NCBI GenBank assembly: GCA_031550405.1 | Contig: JAVBOP010000107.1 | Location: forward strand, 1 to 5,830 | From: JAVBOP01 sp031550405 | GTDB taxonomy: Bacteria; Bacteroidota; Ignavibacteria; Kapaibacteriales; UBA2268 | Direction of reading: 5' to 3' | DNA: 5,830 nucleotides | Part shown: one piece after another, positions 1-5,786 of the stretch | Layout: every line of letters begins with the position of its first letter | How positions within the stretch are numbered: the stretch's first letter is position 1 | Program-made: the position numbers and the translations under genes | Notes under the pieces: model-generated | The model's input: the letters and a program-made list of their open reading frames with translations, nothing else | Database searches by the model: none | Told to the model about the DNA's origin: nothing

Positions 1-405
1 CATTGTCGCCTTGGAATTTTCATCTACGAAGAAAATACCGTAGCCTTTACTGTTAGTGATATTGCAATTCTTTATGGTTACTTGGTCTTCTGATGTGCCT
101 TGGCAAGTTATATTGCCATCGCTAGACCACGTATTGCCGCCACCGCCGTACGAAATATCGCAATTTTCCAATATACTGCCGTCTAATGCACCGCTACGAA
201 ACTCAATACCTCTCCAATAGCCTTTTTGTTCTACAGTTCCAGTGAATGTGATTTTGTCGCTTGTACCCTGTGCAATAAGTTTGCCGCCATCTGTAACTTC
301 AATAAAATGACCTTTGGCAAACATCAGTTTTGCACCCGATTCAATAGTCAATGTAGCAGCATTTGAACTTGACGTTACATGTATATCTCCATAAACAATG
401 TATGG
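1..405 (-). repeat. Beta-helix tandem unit 3 of the lipoprotein (truncated by window edge)
   Basis: Codons 538 onward, beginning at PYIVYGD. It retains TLTIESGAKLMF, GKLIAQGT, ITFTG, GYWRGI, ISYGGGGNTWSSDG and VTIKNCNI, with KGYGIFF replacing KYSGIYLY. The TLTIE motif is again 193 residues after the one in unit 2. It is clearly more diverged than units 1 and 2 and no long identical DNA runs are shared. The PIKTDGYAGLANLAG part would lie past the window edge, so the total number of units is unknown. Confidence 0.75.
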
Positions 406-2016
406 GAATCTTTTTAATAACATGCTCTTGCCAACTGTACCGCCATTAACGCCAATGCCTTTTGTGGTTGTAATTGTGTTGCCAGAACCTATGCCTGCAA
501 GATTAGCTAAACCGGCATATCCGTCAGTTTTTATTGGATAACAATCATCTTGTGTTTCGCCGCAATTTGTCATAGTATTGTTTTCAAATGCTTCAAATCC
601 AGATTCTCCATCATATAAATATATACCTGAATATTTAGCATTACTAAATGAACAATTTTTAACAGATGCCTTGCAATTAGCAAGACGAAGCAAACCTGTA
701 TTAGACCAGCTATCAGAGCCAGAACCGTATTCAAAAGTACAGTATTCAAATTCGCTGTTATCGCTGTTTAAGATATTAATACCATGCCAATCGCCAGCTT
801 TTGGGCTTGCTTTTGCACTTGTGAAAGTTATCTTAGTACTTGCAGTACCTTTTGCAATAAGTTTTCCACTTTCTCTTACTTCAATATTATTTCCATCAAA
901 CTTCAATACAGCTCCCGGTTCGATAGTCAATGTAGCATCCAAATGAGCAGAAGCTGTGAAAATATATGGAACAAAGGCTTTAAGTGTCATGCTATTAGCA
1001 ACATCTCTTCCATTAACGGCAATGCCTTTTGCAGTTGTAATAGTATTTCCGGAACCTATGCCTGCAAGATTAGCTAAACCGGCATATCCATCGGTTTTTA
1101 TTGGATAAGCACCATCTTGTGTTTCGCCGCAATTTGTTATAGTGTTGTTGTCAAATGCTGAAAAACCGGAGGAAGAAGGAGATGAAGTGCCATATAAATA
1201 TATGCCCGAATACTTGGCATGACGAAACGTACAGTTTTTTACCGAAACTTTGCATTCGCCCAAATGAAGCATACCGCTGCTATGCCAAACATCCGTTCCA
1301 GACCCATACTCAAAAGTACAGTATTCAAATTCGCTGCCATCTTGAGCTATTCTTATACCATACCAGTCGCCGGGTTGTTTGTCGCTTCTGCTGCTTGTGA
1401 AAGTAATAGGAGCAGCAGCTGTACCTTTTGCCCTGATAGTAGCATTATTTTCTGCAGTGATCATTCTTCCTGCTTCAAATCTGATAGTAACACCGGGCGA
1501 AATCGTAAGAGTATTGCCGCTGTTGAGTGTCAGAGAAGTTTTGCAAAGATAAATACCGGGTGCGAGAGTTGCATCGGCTTTGTTAATCATTTCGCTTGTC
1601 AGATCGGTAATAACTACATCGCCTTGTGTAATCGTAACCGTCCAATTCTGTGTGTTAGAGCCATCGCCAGAGGTTATAGCATAAACCACTGGATTCGTAA
1701 AGTCGTTCTGCGTAACGCCGCTTGTCTGGGCAACTGTGCCAACTTTCGCGGTAGCGTTAGTGGAGAGCGTAAAAGTGGGAGCGAGATTAGTCAGATTTAC
1801 CGTGCTTCCTGCAGTGGCAGTAACTGTTCTCTCAGTCGAATTGATTGTGGCATTACCAACAATGCCCGTAAAAGTGAAAGACACAATGTTTGCATCTTTT
1901 TCCGAACCAGTATTTACTGGATCGTCATCGCCGCAAGCGGTGAAAAATAGAGCTGTTAAAGCTGTGATTGCTACTAATGCAAAGTAGCGAAGTGTTTTTG
2001 TGTTTTTAATATTCAT
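1..2016 (-). CDS. Surface lipoprotein with DUF5018-like domain and tandem right-handed beta-helix repeats (C-terminus beyond window)
   Basis: An open frame of 672 codons runs from the ATG at 2016 to base 1 without a stop, so the C-terminal end is missing. The start is supported by AGAGGT six bases upstream. Residues 1-27 are a lipoprotein signal (basic NIKNTKTLRY, hydrophobic core, FFTA box) with the lipidated Cys at 28; Phe at -3 is slightly off the usual lipobox. GDDD after the Cys resembles the export signal that sends Bacteroidota lipoproteins to the cell surface (family knowledge). Residues about 43-131 look like a DUF5018-type Ig-like fold (NIVSFTFTG, ending NWTVTIT). From about 153 onward, three long units of beta-helix rungs follow (TLTI-PG-V, ITFTS, SEFEYCTFEYGSG, VKNC-F, NNTITNCG). 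Such helices occur in polysaccharide lyases, adhesins and passive surface fibres. No catalytic residues can be assigned, so enzyme versus adhesin is open. A C-terminal sorting domain could lie outside the window. Confidence 0.92.
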   Translation of the reverse strand, partial: MNIKNTKTLRYFALVAITALTALFFTACGDDDPVNTGSEKDANIVSFTFTGIVGNATINSTERTVTATAGSTVNLTNLAPTFTLSTNATAKVGTVAQTSGVTQNDFTNPVVYAITSGDGSNTQNWTVTITQGDVVITDLTSEMINKADATLAPGIYLCKTSLTLNSGNTLTISPGVTIRFEAGRMITAENNATIRAKGTAAAPITFTSSRSDKQPGDWYGIRIAQDGSEFEYCTFEYGSGTDVWHSSGMLHLGECKVSVKNCTFRHAKYSGIYLYGTSSPSSSGFSAFDNNTITNCGETQDGAYPIKTDGYAGLANLAGIGSGNTITTAKGIAVNGRDVANSMTLKAFVPYIFTASAHLDATLTIEPGAVLKFDGNNIEVRESGKLIAKGTASTKITFTSAKASPKAGDWHGINILNSDNSEFEYCTFEYGSGSDSWSNTGLLRLANCKASVKNCSFSNAKYSGIYLYDGESGFEAFENNTMTNCGETQDDCYPIKTDGYAGLANLAGIGSGNTITTTKGIGVNGGTVGKSMLLKRFPYIVYGDIHVTSSSNAATLTIESGAKLMFAKGHFIEVTDGGKLIAQGTSDKITFTGTVEQKGYWRGIEFRSGALDGSILENCDISYGGGGNTWSSDGNITCQGTSEDQVTIKNCNITNSKGYGIFFVDENSKATM
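406..969 (-). repeat. Beta-helix tandem unit 2 of the lipoprotein
   Basis: Codons about 350-537, beginning at PYIFTAS. The order of motifs is the same as in unit 1: TLTIEPGAVLKF, GKLIAKGT, ITFTS, GDWHGI, SEFEYCTFEYGSG, VKNCSF, KYSGIYLY, NNTMTNCGETQD, PIKTDGYAGLANLAG and SMLLKRF. The Pro-Gly turn lies exactly 193 residues after that of unit 1. Bases 485-522 match 1052-1089 perfectly (38 bp) and 731-757 match 1310-1336 perfectly (27 bp), so units 1 and 2 are the closest pair. Confidence 0.85.
970..1560 (-). repeat. Beta-helix tandem unit 1 of the lipoprotein
   Basis: Codons about 153-349. The unit begins near PGIYL, continues through TLTISPGVTIRFEAG, ITFTSSRS, GDWYGI, SEFEYCTFEYGSG, VKNCTF, KYSGIYLY, NNTITNCGETQD and PIKTDGYAGLANLAG, and ends near SMTLKAFV. 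It carries four more residues than unit 2 in a Ser-rich loop (GTSSPSSSGF against DGESGF). Stretches 1052-1089 and 1310-1336 are identical in DNA to unit 2. The boundary choice is mine; the periodicity is visible directly. Confidence 0.85.
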
Positions 2017-2022
2017 GTGAAT

Positions 2023-2028
2023 ACCTCT
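2023..2028 (-). promoter_or_regulatory. Shine-Dalgarno site of the lipoprotein gene
   Basis: AGAGGT on the minus strand, six bases before the ATG at 2016. It fixes the start that gives a complete lipoprotein signal. The gene at 2891 has AAAGGT at the same spacing. Confidence 0.75.
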
Positions 2029-2084
2029 GATTTAAAAAAATTAATTATTGAAATTATTTATTACAATTAAATATGTGAACTATA

Positions 2085-2101
2085 ATTATACAGCAAAAGT
2101 A
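2085..2101 (-). promoter_or_regulatory. Candidate promoter of the lipoprotein gene
   Basis: The minus strand reads TACTTTTGCTGTATAAT. It contains a perfect TATAAT (2085-2090), about 70 bases before the start codon, and just upstream TACTTTTG (2094-2101), which fits the Bacteroidota -7 consensus TAnnTTTG. No convincing -35 or -33 partner is present for either element, so which of them is used, if any, is unclear. Their location between two same-strand genes suggests that the lipoprotein can be transcribed on its own. Confidence 0.4.
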
Positions 2102-2103
2102 AT

Positions 2104-2119
2104 ACAGCTTGCGAGCTGT
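2104..2119 (-). terminator. Small hairpin after the DUF3108-like gene: weak terminator or operator
   Basis: ACAGCT-CGCA-AGCTGT on the minus strand is a perfect 6-bp stem with a 4-base loop, 43 bases past the stop of the upstream gene. It is followed by ATTACTTTT, a poor U-tract, so as an intrinsic terminator it would be weak. It also sits directly upstream of the candidate promoter of the next gene, where a repressor or activator site would be placed. The inverted repeat is seen; either role is inference. Confidence 0.35.
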
Positions 2120-2162
2120 TTGAATCGCCAAATACAAATTGTACCATTGCCATAAGTATTAA

Positions 2163-2891
2163 TCATTTCGTTACTTGAACTAATTCTACAGTATTTTGCA
2201 ATTCATTATCTTCATCGTAGATTTCGGTTTTCACCATGCCAACGCCAAGAGCATACCAGACGATAGTAGTATATGTCATTTCCGAGCCCATGACAGTCAT
2301 GTGAGAAGTCTGTGTTATTTTGTGGCATTTAAAAGTACCGGCAGAAGTTTTTACATCTTCAATAGCCAGACATTTTCCATCAGTTGTATTTATTATTGTC
2401 TTAATTTTTGTAAAAACTGCATCTATTGCCATAGTCATATTTGCATCTTTTATGGTTTGTCCGGGCTGCAAATCAGATGCCAGCTCCATTGGAACGCCAG
2501 TGATTTCCACCATGGATTTATCCATTTTCATATCTTGACCTATAGAAGCAAAACTCTCTGTCATATCAAGATATATAATGCCGCCTTTAATGACGACTTT
2601 GCACGATGCCTCTACAGGCGGATTTTCAGGATTGCCTTTCTTATCCAGTGTCTCATGCACGTATGAAATTGTCGTTTCATTGCCGGATGTTTTCACATCT
2701 TTTATCACATTTCGCCATTGTCCATCAATTTTTCCTTTCTTGTTTTTTGAGGCATACGTTTGCACTGTCCCAACATCCATTGAAAAGAATGTATCTTTCG
2801 CAAATGCTTCCATAGCTGCGCTGAAAGCAAAAGCCAATAATGCTACCATTCCCAGATAGCGGAGTGTTTTAGTTTTTTTGGCGGTATTCAT
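2163..2891 (-). CDS. Secreted DUF3108-like / TapB-like protein
   Basis: 242 residues with a Sec signal peptide: basic start (KKTKTLRY), hydrophobic core, and likely cleavage after AFA at residue 31. No Cys lies at the cleavage site, so the product should be soluble in the periplasm or secreted. The mature part is built of beta-strand-like alternating segments. It carries a pattern I recognise from DUF3108-like (TapB) proteins of Bacteroidota-type bacteria: YASKNKKGKIDGQW near 46-59, LQPGQTIKDA at 141-150, SAGTFKCHKI at 183-192 and WYALGVGMVKTE at 212-223. Family members are predicted beta-barrel-like or lipocalin-like envelope proteins of unsettled function. Three Cys (97, 174, 189) could allow one disulfide. 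AAAGGT six bases before the ATG supports the start. Family assignment is by memory of the motif pattern; the reading frame itself is secure. Confidence 0.85.
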   Translation of the reverse strand: MNTAKKTKTLRYLGMVALLAFAFSAAMEAFAKDTFFSMDVGTVQTYASKNKKGKIDGQWRNVIKDVKTSGNETTISYVHETLDKKGNPENPPVEASCKVVIKGGIIYLDMTESFASIGQDMKMDKSMVEITGVPMELASDLQPGQTIKDANMTMAIDAVFTKIKTIINTTDGKCLAIEDVKTSAGTFKCHKITQTSHMTVMGSEMTYTTIVWYALGVGMVKTEIYDEDNELQNTVELVQVTK

Positions 2892-2897
2892 TTTTGT

Positions 2898-2903
2898 ACC
2901 TTT
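2898..2903 (-). promoter_or_regulatory. Shine-Dalgarno site of the DUF3108-like gene
   Basis: AAAGGT on the minus strand, six bases before the ATG at 2891. It selects the start that gives the full signal peptide. Confidence 0.7.
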
Positions 2904-3117
2904 ATAAATTATGAATAATTGTTAATAATTTACGCCATAAAGGCATAGTGCAATATAATTTTTATGGATAACCGTTGCTTTTTCGATATCAAATTTTTTC
3001 TATTATAATTTTAATATTAGCAATATACATAATTTTATTTATATAATAAACAAAAATTATATTAGTACATAAATTTTAATATTAATAATTCTAACTTAAG
3101 CGTATAGTTGCACATTT

Positions 3118-3133
3118 ATGAATTTTTATTCAT
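3118..3133. repeat. AT-rich 16-bp palindromic element, copy 1
   Basis: ATGAAT-TTTT-ATTCAT, a 6-bp inverted repeat around four T. It is followed on the plus strand by a run of T. The same 16 bases occur at 3265-3280 inside the end of the PBP gene, 147 bases away. In DNA this AT-rich a chance origin is possible. Confidence 0.4.
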
Positions 3134-3244
3134 TTTTTCAGTAGTTTATGTTGCAGGCGAGGTGAATATGCGACCCGCATGATATAGTTGCTGATGATTG
3201 CATAGCGCTCATCTAAGCAAAATTTTTGCAGTCGAAACGGAATG

Positions 3245-5566
3245 TCAAATTAAGTCGTGAAAATATGAATTTTTATTCATAAATTCTCGGTTGCGGGGAG
3301 CGAGGATGGCAGCATCGTGCAGGAAGGTGCCTTCTTCGGATTCGTTATTCGAAGGCGGGGAGGATGGCGGAACTTCTTCTAACTCCTTTTGTGTTTTCGT
3401 CAGCGGATAAGGTAAGGCTGTTGCAGGTGCAGCAATCGAATCGCTCGCCGCCGTGTCCGGTTTCACGAGATTAAAATGCTTCTGCTTATAGGGCAGGTTG
3501 GGTATATCATACACCTTTGCCATGATAGCACCCCAAAGAGGCGCCACTATGCGGCCGCCATATCCGGTTGCACCAAGACAGTCGAAATTCACGCGCTTGT
3601 CGTCAAATCCCATCCAAATGCCGCATACCAGCTGCGGAGTATAGCCGATGAACCAGGCATCTGCCGCATCATTGGTCGTACCGGTCTTGCCTGCCGCATC
3701 TACACCCTTGAGGTAATTTCGCACGCGCGTTGCCGTGCCGGCGCCGACCACTTGCTGCATCATGTATGTCATTTGGGCTGCAACCTCTTTTTCAATGACA
3801 TCCGATATGGTATTTACGAATGTCCGCTCGGATATAACTTCACCGTATTTATTCTTTATCCTGTCGTAATAATAGGGGCTTACAAATATACCGCTATTGG
3901 CAAATATTTCATAAGCACCTGCCATCTCAACAGGTGAAACATCGCCGCCAGCACCAAGTGATAATGCAGGCACTGCGTCAAGTCTGGATGTAATACCGGC
4001 TTTTTGCACAAGGCTTATAACATCGCCCGGATTGGTTACTTGCGTTATAAGGCGTGCAGATACGGAGTTGATAGAGCCGACCAGTCCCTGCGTATATGTA
4101 ACTGTTTTCAGGCTATCGCCTTCCGAGCTGCCGCGAGGCGACCATACCTCGCCCGACGGCAACGTATATGAGAATGGACCGCTTTGTATTCTGCTAAGCG
4201 GTGTCTTGCCTTTGGACAGGGCGGATGCGTATATGAATGGCTTGAATGCCGAACCGGGCTGGCGTTTGATTTGCACGGCATGATTGAGCGAATATTTGGC
4301 ATCGGGGTTTTCTGTCATAAACTTGGGCGATGCTCCAACCATGCCCACCACTGCTCCATTCGCAGGGTCTATAATGACCACTCCCAGCTGTATGGTTGTT
4401 GCAACGTTTTTTATGGAATCGATAAAGCTCTTGCTGTTAAACAATTTGGCATGTATTATCTGCCTTTTGGCGGCATCAGCCTCTTTATATTCAGCATTCT
4501 CCTTGATGGCTTTATCCAGCAACTTCTTTAATACCGACTGGTTGCGGCTCCATGACCAATTGGCAAGGAATGTCTTTTGCGCCTGCCCCATATACTCATT
4601 AACCGCCGCATTCAGCGCCTTTTGTATGCGGGAATCTATTGTGGTATATATAGTTAACCCATCTTTGTACAGGTCATAGTCCTGCAATTTTTTGTCATTG
4701 CGTATAGTCTGCCTTATAGTCTCCACAAAATGCGGAGCTATGCCCATATTTGCAAGCCGCCTGTATGTTGCCTCCTGATCTTTAGGCACAACTGTCTGCA
4801 TGAATGATATTGGCTCGGCACATCCATGAATATACTGGCTGCTGGTTATATAATCCTGCTCAAGCATTAGATTTAGCACCAGATTACGGCGCTGTATCGC
4901 TGCATTGTAATTGTCTCTCTTGTTATAATATTCAGGCTTTTTAAGCAAGCCAATCAGAAAAGCACATTCTGCGGTGGTAAGGTTCACAGGCTCCTTATCG
5001 AAATATTTATTGGCTGCCACCTGCAAGCCATACGAGCCGCGCCCGAAGTTCACCGTGTTGGCATACAGCTCTATTATCTCCTGTTTGGTATATGTCTGCT
5101 CTATTTGGAAAGCCGTAATTGCCTCGCGTATCTTGCGGGTCATGGTGGTCTGCCTCCTGTCGAGATATAGATTGCCGGCAAGCTGCATCGTGATAGTGCT
5201 CGCCCCTTCTTTGACATGACCTGCCAGTATGTTCTTGATAATACTGTTGATGACGCGACCTGAATGCACACCCCAATGCTGCCAGAACTGCCTGTCTTCC
5301 GTTGCCACCAGCGCATTGACAAAATCTTCAGGGATATCCCTGTAAGTCAGCGGCACACGGCGCTCAATAAAGAAGTGGTCCAGCAGCTCGCCATCTGCAC
5401 TGAAAATTTGCGTTGCGATATTTTGCCGGGGATTTTCAAGTTCGGATATGGAGGGCATACCATCGGAAGTAATAACCTTAATGGCAACAAAGCATATAAC
5501 GGCAGCAAGCAGTGTCAAGGCAACAAGCACCGCAAGCAGATGTATTGGTTTGAATCTGTGGTCCAT
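3245..5566 (-). CDS. Class A penicillin-binding protein (bifunctional transglycosylase/transpeptidase, PBP1A type)
   Basis: 773 residues, usual length for the family. It polymerises lipid II into glycan strands and crosslinks stem peptides on the outer face of the inner membrane. Residues 1-7 are cytoplasmic and 8-33 form the membrane anchor. The GT51 domain covers about 50-245: TEDRQFW with catalytic Glu90, GASTITMQL (121-129), RKIRE with the second Glu148, then ELYANTVNFGRGSYG. After TTIDSRIQKAL comes a charged helical stretch (about 318-392). The transpeptidase follows: GSAFK with nucleophile Ser439 and Lys442, SIN at 498-500 and KTGTT from 627. A Pro/Ser/Glu-rich linker (about 702-746) leads to a short tail. 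Odd points: Gly131 stands where GT51 enzymes normally have Lys or Arg (QQLAKN), and Met127 replaces the first Gln. The first ATG gives a correct anchor, and the next Met is residue 37, past the anchor. No Shine-Dalgarno sequence is seen; the leader is AT-rich. Confidence 0.97.
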   Translation of the reverse strand: MDHRFKPIHLLAVLVALTLLAAVICFVAIKVITSDGMPSISELENPRQNIATQIFSADGELLDHFFIERRVPLTYRDIPEDFVNALVATEDRQFWQHWGVHSGRVINSIIKNILAGHVKEGASTITMQLAGNLYLDRRQTTMTRKIREAITAFQIEQTYTKQEIIELYANTVNFGRGSYGLQVAANKYFDKEPVNLTTAECAFLIGLLKKPEYYNKRDNYNAAIQRRNLVLNLMLEQDYITSSQYIHGCAEPISFMQTVVPKDQEATYRRLANMGIAPHFVETIRQTIRNDKKLQDYDLYKDGLTIYTTIDSRIQKALNAAVNEYMGQAQKTFLANWSWSRNQSVLKKLLDKAIKENAEYKEADAAKRQIIHAKLFNSKSFIDSIKNVATTIQLGVVIIDPANGAVVGMVGASPKFMTENPDAKYSLNHAVQIKRQPGSAFKPFIYASALSKGKTPLSRIQSGPFSYTLPSGEVWSPRGSSEGDSLKTVTYTQGLVGSINSVSARLITQVTNPGDVISLVQKAGITSRLDAVPALSLGAGGDVSPVEMAGAYEIFANSGIFVSPYYYDRIKNKYGEVISERTFVNTISDVIEKEVAAQMTYMMQQVVGAGTATRVRNYLKGVDAAGKTGTTNDAADAWFIGYTPQLVCGIWMGFDDKRVNFDCLGATGYGGRIVAPLWGAIMAKVYDIPNLPYKQKHFNLVKPDTAASDSIAAPATALPYPLTKTQKELEEVPPSSPPSNNESEEGTFLHDAAILAPRNREFMNKNSYFHDLI
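3265..3280. repeat. AT-rich 16-bp palindromic element, copy 2 (in PBP gene end)
   Basis: Identical to 3118-3133. Here it encodes MNKNS, residues 763-767 in the last part of the PBP tail. Confidence 0.4.
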
Positions 5567-5738
5567 CTATTATTAAAAATTTTTCATAAACATGATATAC
5601 AGCAATGTCATATCAGGCTCTAATATACAAAATTATGATGACATACATCCCATTTTTATTATAACCTGAGCAGTGCAATAACGATACAGATTAAAAAATA
5701 TTCATAAATCTCCTCGCAAAAATAAATCGAAAAAATAA
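5567..5738 (-). promoter_or_regulatory. Upstream region of the PBP gene with candidate -10/-7 elements
   Basis: On the minus strand, TAATTTTG at 5628-5635 fits the Bacteroidota -7 pattern TAnnTTTG, 61 bases before the start codon, but no TTTG lies at the expected distance upstream. A perfect TATAAT lies further up at 5658-5663, also without a good -35. Between them and the gene is an inverted repeat TGATAT (5593-5598) / ATATCA (5610-5615). No gene is seen here. Confidence 0.3.
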
Positions 5739-5770
5739 TTTGGTGGTAAAATAAAAATATGTTATGCTTG
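5739..5770 (+). promoter_or_regulatory. Candidate Bacteroidota-type promoter for a divergent plus-strand gene
   Basis: TTTG at 5739-5742, a 20-base spacer, then TATGCTTG at 5763-5770. The known consensus for the Bacteroidota housekeeping sigma factor is TTTG, 19-21 bases, TAnnTTTG; this matches the spacing and nine of the ten fixed bases. Transcription would start near 5777 and run rightwards. The last three bases of the window (5828-5830) are ATG, which could be the start of the gene it serves, but no codons beyond it are visible. Confidence 0.4.
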
Positions 5771-5773
5771 CAA

Positions 5774-5786
5774 TGTAATCGTTACA
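5774..5786. promoter_or_regulatory. Operator-like palindrome at the divergent promoter
   Basis: TGTAA-TCG-TTACA, a perfect 5-bp inverted repeat with a 3-base centre, four bases after the candidate -7 element and overlapping the expected transcription start. TTACAATTACAAT follows as a short direct repeat. A repressor binding here would block the rightward transcript. No regulator gene is visible to support it. Confidence 0.3.

Larger units (their letters stand above)
2892..3244. other. AT-rich intergenic region without a gene
   Basis: 353 bases between the PBP stop and the DUF3108-like start. The part from about 2892 to 3140 is extremely AT-rich, and 3141-3240 is closer to coding composition, but I find no open frame with a credible start and length in it. 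The region must hold the promoter of the gene at 2891; on the minus strand TTGCAC (2947-2952) with TAAATT nearer the gene is a weak candidate only. Small symmetrical elements occur: GCAAAATTTTTGC at 3217-3229, ATGCG-ACC-CGCAT at 3168-3180 and ATGAATTTTTATTCAT at 3118-3133. None is a GC-rich stem with a U-run, so no firm terminator for the PBP gene can be named. Confidence 0.6.

Noticed and set aside
578..1077. Plus-strand open frames over the beta-helix repeats
   Set aside because: They are antisense shadows of the repeated coding DNA and carry no SD or recognisable domain.
1..1560. Regular repeats considered as a CRISPR array or a mobile element
   Set aside because: The period is about 570-580 bp, in frame, and encodes protein modules. 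There are no short spacers, no terminal inverted repeats and no transposase.
1219..1950. Plus-strand open frame of 243 codons
   Set aside because: It lies wholly antisense to the lipoprotein, whose minus frame has a signal peptide, SD and repeated domain structure. The plus-strand translation is Ser/Cys-rich with no recognisable pattern.
2196..2859. Plus-strand open frames opposite the DUF3108-like gene
   Set aside because: The minus-strand frame has SD, signal peptide and family motifs. The plus frames are rich in His/Cys/Phe as expected for antisense reading.
3007..3084. 13-bp direct repeat AATTTTAATATTA at 3007-3019 and 3072-3084, considered as an origin or iteron-like signal
   Set aside because: Only two copies exist in a stretch that is almost pure A/T; no DnaA-box cluster or replication gene is present.
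3161..3182. GAGGTG then ATG on the plus strand, looking like an SD and start
   Set aside because: The frame ends after four codons (MRPA), and no longer frame follows.
3476..5276. Several open frames of 60-153 codons on both strands within the PBP gene
   Set aside because: All overlap the secure PBP frame, which carries the complete set of GT51 and transpeptidase motifs.
5573..5593. Six-codon minus-strand frame MFMKNF just before the PBP start, as a possible leader peptide
   Set aside because: It has no SD, and short ATG frames are expected by chance in AT-rich DNA. No attenuator-like structure follows.
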